Below, one piece after another: positions 4,601 to 6,851 of a DNA stretch of 6,851 nucleotides. The stretch is from the NCBI GenBank assembly GCA_002348005.1, contig DDYQ01000007.1, positions 1 to 6,851 of the forward strand. Direction: 5' to 3'. The first letter of the stretch is position 1. Every line of letters begins with the position of its first letter. Source of the DNA: Desulfobacteraceae bacterium UBA2230 (GTDB taxonomy: Bacteria; Desulfobacterota; Desulfobacteria; Desulfobacterales; Desulfosarcinaceae). The notes beneath the pieces were generated by a model. The model did no database searches and was not told where the DNA came from. It saw nothing but the letters and a program-made list of their open reading frames with translations. The position numbers and the translations under genes are program-made.

Positions 4601-6142
4601 TCAATCTCCGATCAGTGAGCGTCCGGTCATTTGAGGGGGCTGAGGCAGTCCCATGATGTCCAAAACGGTCGGTGCGATGTCGCCCAGGACGCCTTCCTTT
4701 AAATGAAGCGTTTGCTTCCGGGGATCAACCAGGATCAGGCGAACCGGATTGATCGTGTGGGCGGTTTGAGTCTTGCCGTGCTGGTCACGCATCGTTTCGG
4801 CATTTCCATGGTCCGCCGTGATCATGACGACGCCCGCCTTTTCAGTGACGGCGGTCACAATGCGTCCGACGCATTCGTCGACCGTTTCGACTGCCTCGAT
4901 TGCCGCCTCCAGCACGCCGGTATGCCCCACCATATCCATGTTGGCAAAATTCAGAACGATAAAGTCATACTGATCGGACGCAATCCTTGTCAGGACTTCT
5001 TCCGTGACCTCGAATGCGCTCATTTGCGGTTTGTGATCGTAGGTCGGAATATCTCGTGGGCTGGGGATCAAGCAGCGATCCTCGTTTTCGAAAGGTTCTT
5101 CCTCTCCGCCATTGAAGAAATAGGTCACATGCGCGTATTTTTCGGTTTCGGCAATGCGCAGTTGGTGCATTCCATGGCGGCTGAGGATTTCGCCCAGGAT
5201 ACCTTCCAGATGAGCGGGTGCAAAGGCCACCGGTAAATCAAAACCCTCGTCGTACTGCGTCATGCAGGCAAATTGATTCAGGTTCGGTCTGACCGTGCGC
5301 TTGAAACCGTTGAAATCGGCTTGAGTGAAGGCACGCGTTATCTGGCGTGTTCGGTCTGCCCGGAAGTTGAAGAAAAAAATCGTATCGTGGTCCTGCACCA
5401 GTGCCTGGGGTTTTTGATCCGCGTTTACCATGACGATGGGTTGGATGAATTCATCTGTATCGCCGCGCTGGTAGGCGTTTTTTACCGCGGCTGCCGGGTC
5501 GCGTTCCGGGATGCCGATTCCCCGGGTCAACAGCTCGTAGGCCCTTTGCGTGCGATCCCACCGCGTGTCGCGGTCCATGGCGTAGTAGCGGCCGCAAAGC
5601 GTGGCGATCGTCCCCAGTGCGATGCGTTGCATGTGGTCCTGAACGCGGGCGATAAATTCCTGGCCACCGTCGGGCGCTGTGTCGCGGCCGTCCAGAAAGG
5701 CATGCACAAAGACCCTGTCGAGCCCCTTGCGCTTGGCCAGATCAAGCAAGGCCAGCAGATGATTCAAATGGCTGTGGACCCCGCCGTCCGAGACGAGCCC
5801 CATTAAATGGAGGACCCCAGGGCCAGCTTTTACCCGATCGATCATCTGGTTGATTGTCGGGTTTTCAAAGAAAGAACCATCCTCAATCGCGATATCGATT
5901 CGCAGAAGATCCTGGTACACCACCCTTCCGGCCCCAATGTTCAAATGTCCGACTTCCGAATTTCCCATGATACCGTCGGGCAGCCCGACAGCTCTGCCGG
6001 AGACCTGCAGCCGGGTATGCGGATTTTCGGACAGCAGGCGGTCAAGATTGGGGGTTCGGGCGAGGGCAACGGCGTTGCCGCATTCTGAATCGTTTATGCC
6101 CCAACCATCCAGAATCATGAGCATGACAGGCTTAGGTCGCAT
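4601..6142 (-). CDS. gpmI: 2,3-bisphosphoglycerate-independent phosphoglycerate mutase
   Basis: A complete 513-residue enzyme of normal length that interconverts 3- and 2-phosphoglycerate in glycolysis and gluconeogenesis, in the cytoplasm, using two Mn2+ ions. All the expected residues of the family are present: Asp12 in ILDGWG, catalytic Ser62 in GNSEVGHLNIGAG (60-72), His123 in SDGGVHSH, Arg153-Asp154 in LDGRDT, Arg185 and Arg191, Arg261 and Arg264 in NFRADRTRQ, Lys335, Asp403 and His407 in NMDMVGHTG, Asp444-His445 in TADHGN, and His462 in TAHTINP. Ser62 is the residue phosphorylated during the reaction. The ATG at 6142 is preceded by AGGAGA at about 6 bases. rsfS lies upstream on the same strand after a 260-base gap, so gpmI may have its own promoter; the DMT gene follows 7 bases downstream. 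Nothing suggests truncation or transfer. Confidence 0.98.
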   Translation of the reverse strand: MRPKPVMLMILDGWGINDSECGNAVALARTPNLDRLLSENPHTRLQVSGRAVGLPDGIMGNSEVGHLNIGAGRVVYQDLLRIDIAIEDGSFFENPTINQMIDRVKAGPGVLHLMGLVSDGGVHSHLNHLLALLDLAKRKGLDRVFVHAFLDGRDTAPDGGQEFIARVQDHMQRIALGTIATLCGRYYAMDRDTRWDRTQRAYELLTRGIGIPERDPAAAVKNAYQRGDTDEFIQPIVMVNADQKPQALVQDHDTIFFFNFRADRTRQITRAFTQADFNGFKRTVRPNLNQFACMTQYDEGFDLPVAFAPAHLEGILGEILSRHGMHQLRIAETEKYAHVTYFFNGGEEEPFENEDRCLIPSPRDIPTYDHKPQMSAFEVTEEVLTRIASDQYDFIVLNFANMDMVGHTGVLEAAIEAVETVDECVGRIVTAVTEKAGVVMITADHGNAETMRDQHGKTQTAHTINPVRLILVDPRKQTLHLKEGVLGDIAPTVLDIMGLPQPPQMTGRSLIGD

Positions 6143-6403
6143 AGGTATCTCCTGAATGAAGAAGTGGATTCACCTTCAATTTTACAGGTGACGTTTCAAG
6201 GTAAGCATTCAAAATCATCCCGTGTGACTTGATGGCGTATCGCAAGGGCCCACCGATTAATCGACAAAGGAGAAAGCTCAAGGTGGTGATGGCAGCGATT
6301 GTTACGGATCACAGAAAGCCTCGCTTTAAACTTTCGGTTTTTAGCCCCCGCTCATTGCCGGGCCGGGACCATCAGGGTTCATCAAAGCTTGACCAGTGAA
6401 AAT
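6143..6403. other. Gap between rsfS and gpmI (gpmI leader region)
   Basis: This 261-base gap lies between two minus-strand genes. Seen in it: a 6-base inverted repeat TCACCT/AGGTGA (6170-6175 and 6186-6191), just upstream of the gpmI binding site; a 10-base palindrome CGATTAATCG at 6254-6263; and a short minus-strand frame from 6218 that ends inside gpmI (see findings). No clear promoter hexamer pair or intrinsic terminator is visible on the minus strand. A regulated gpmI leader is possible but unproven. Confidence 0.45.
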
Positions 6404-6817
6404 TCAATCCACGATGATCTCTGTGCCGTCGAATTCTCCGGCGTCTTCCTGGCGCTGGGCTTTGAGGCTGGGTGTGGTGATACGTTTGGCATCCATCCAG
6501 AGTCCTTCAAGATCATAGAAACGCCGCGTCTCTTCATAGAATATATGCATGAGGATGTGACCGTAATCGATCAATACCCAGTGGCCGTCGGTTTTCCCTT
6601 CAACGCTCAAAGGGTGTATTTTTTCCTTACGTAAAAAGCGCTCGACGTGATCCGCAATCGCATTCACCTGCCGATTGGAGCGACCGCTGCACAAAATGAA
6701 GTAATCGGCAATGGAGGTCAGACCGCGCACATCGAGCACGATAACGCCCAGTGCCTTTCGATCGACCACCGCCTGCACGTATAGATCGAGTTCCGGGTCT
6801 ACGGGTTGTCCACTCAT
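6404..6817 (-). CDS. rsfS: Ribosomal silencing factor RsfS (Iojap/YbeB family)
   Basis: A 137-residue protein. The conserved Iojap domain spans about residues 10-110, with KALGVIVLDVRGLTSIADYF (21-40), ILCSGRSNRQVNAIADHVE (41-59), GHWVLIDYGHILMHIF (78-93) and the ending RRFYDLEGLWMDA (98-110). A variable acidic tail of about 27 residues follows. Family knowledge: RsfS binds ribosomal protein uL14 on the large subunit and blocks joining of the subunits, lowering translation in starvation or stationary phase. The ATG at 6817 overlaps the nadD stop as ATGA and an AAAGGA site lies about 8 bases upstream, within nadD. The two are therefore surely co-transcribed and probably translationally coupled. 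The nadD-rsfS order is widespread in bacteria and supports the call. Confidence 0.96.
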   Translation of the reverse strand: MSGQPVDPELDLYVQAVVDRKALGVIVLDVRGLTSIADYFILCSGRSNRQVNAIADHVERFLRKEKIHPLSVEGKTDGHWVLIDYGHILMHIFYEETRRFYDLEGLWMDAKRITTPSLKAQRQEDAGEFDGTEIIVD

Positions 6818-6851
6818 TGATACAATCCTTTACGGGCGATGAAATCCGCCA
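6814..6851 (-). CDS. nadD: Nicotinate-nucleotide adenylyltransferase NadD, last 11 codons
   Basis: Reading the minus strand from the right edge gives ADFIARKGLYQ and a TGA at 6816-6814 that overlaps the rsfS ATG. The ending (helix plus GLY just before the stop) is typical of NadD C-termini, and nadD is the usual gene directly before rsfS. Family knowledge: NadD transfers AMP to nicotinate mononucleotide in NAD synthesis. The fragment is too short for a domain match, so identity rests on the C-terminal motif, the four-base ATGA overlap and conserved gene order. Confidence 0.75.
   Translation of the reverse strand, partial: ADFIARKGLYQ

Noticed and set aside
4703..6155. Several long plus-strand open frames opposite gpmI.
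   Set aside because: They are antisense shadows of a fully recognisable gpmI with every catalytic residue in place.
6289..6399. A 36-codon plus-strand frame in the rsfS-gpmI gap with an AAGGTGG-like site just before its ATG.
   Set aside because: It is antisense to the operon gap, has no plausible promoter, and the product looks like random basic sequence.
1..6851. Possibility of a mobile element, defence island, CRISPR array or phage remnant.
   Set aside because: No transposase, integrase, nuclease, toxin-antitoxin pair or spaced direct repeats are visible. The Ogr-like finger in the 2925-3602 gene is only a resemblance and has no phage genes around it.

Overview
The window looks like ordinary chromosome from a Gram-negative, moderately GC-rich bacterium. 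Gene content and order point to the former Deltaproteobacteria (Desulfobacterota, Desulfobacterales-like). This is an inference from the nadD-rsfS-gpmI order, the style of the short ECF sigma/zinc anti-sigma pair and an orphan double zinc-ribbon protein; no marker gene is present to prove it. There are no tRNA or rRNA genes, no CRISPR array, and no transposase, integrase or phage genes.

Layout, left to right. (1) The last 69 codons of a YifB/ComM-type Mg-chelatase-like AAA+ protein (+). (2) A monocistronic HU-family nucleoid protein (+, 450-722) with its own sigma70-like promoter and a clear Rho-independent terminator at 753-792. (3) After about 235 gene-free bases holding palindromes, a two-gene unit (+, 1028-1874) encodes an ECF sigma factor and a 91-residue zinc-binding (HxxxCxxC) soluble anti-sigma factor, one base apart. 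(4) Converging on it with only 11 bases between stop codons are recX (-, 1886-2353) and, upstream of recX, a 66-residue two-helix DUF2892/YgaP-like membrane protein (-, 2424-2624). (5) A roughly 300-base divergent intergenic region carries two hairpins and an unusual density of GATC sites. It leads to a 225-residue protein of unknown function (+, 2925-3602) with a zinc ribbon at each end and a HEAT-like helical centre. (6) A nested inverted/direct repeat at 3612-3663 separates this gene from a long minus-strand run.

The minus-strand run, in transcription order from the right edge, is nadD (C-terminal end only), rsfS, a 260-base gap, gpmI and an EamA/DMT-family exporter. nadD and rsfS overlap by ATGA (NAD synthesis and ribosome silencing). 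gpmI is a complete cofactor-independent phosphoglycerate mutase with all expected manganese and catalytic residues, and the DMT gene begins 7 bases after its stop.

No gene cluster here amounts to a clearly new system. The items most worth a second look are the zinc ribbon-HEAT-zinc ribbon protein, the isolated sigma/anti-sigma pair with palindromes in front of it, the nested repeat at 3612-3663, and a short upstream reading frame that covers the start of gpmI.
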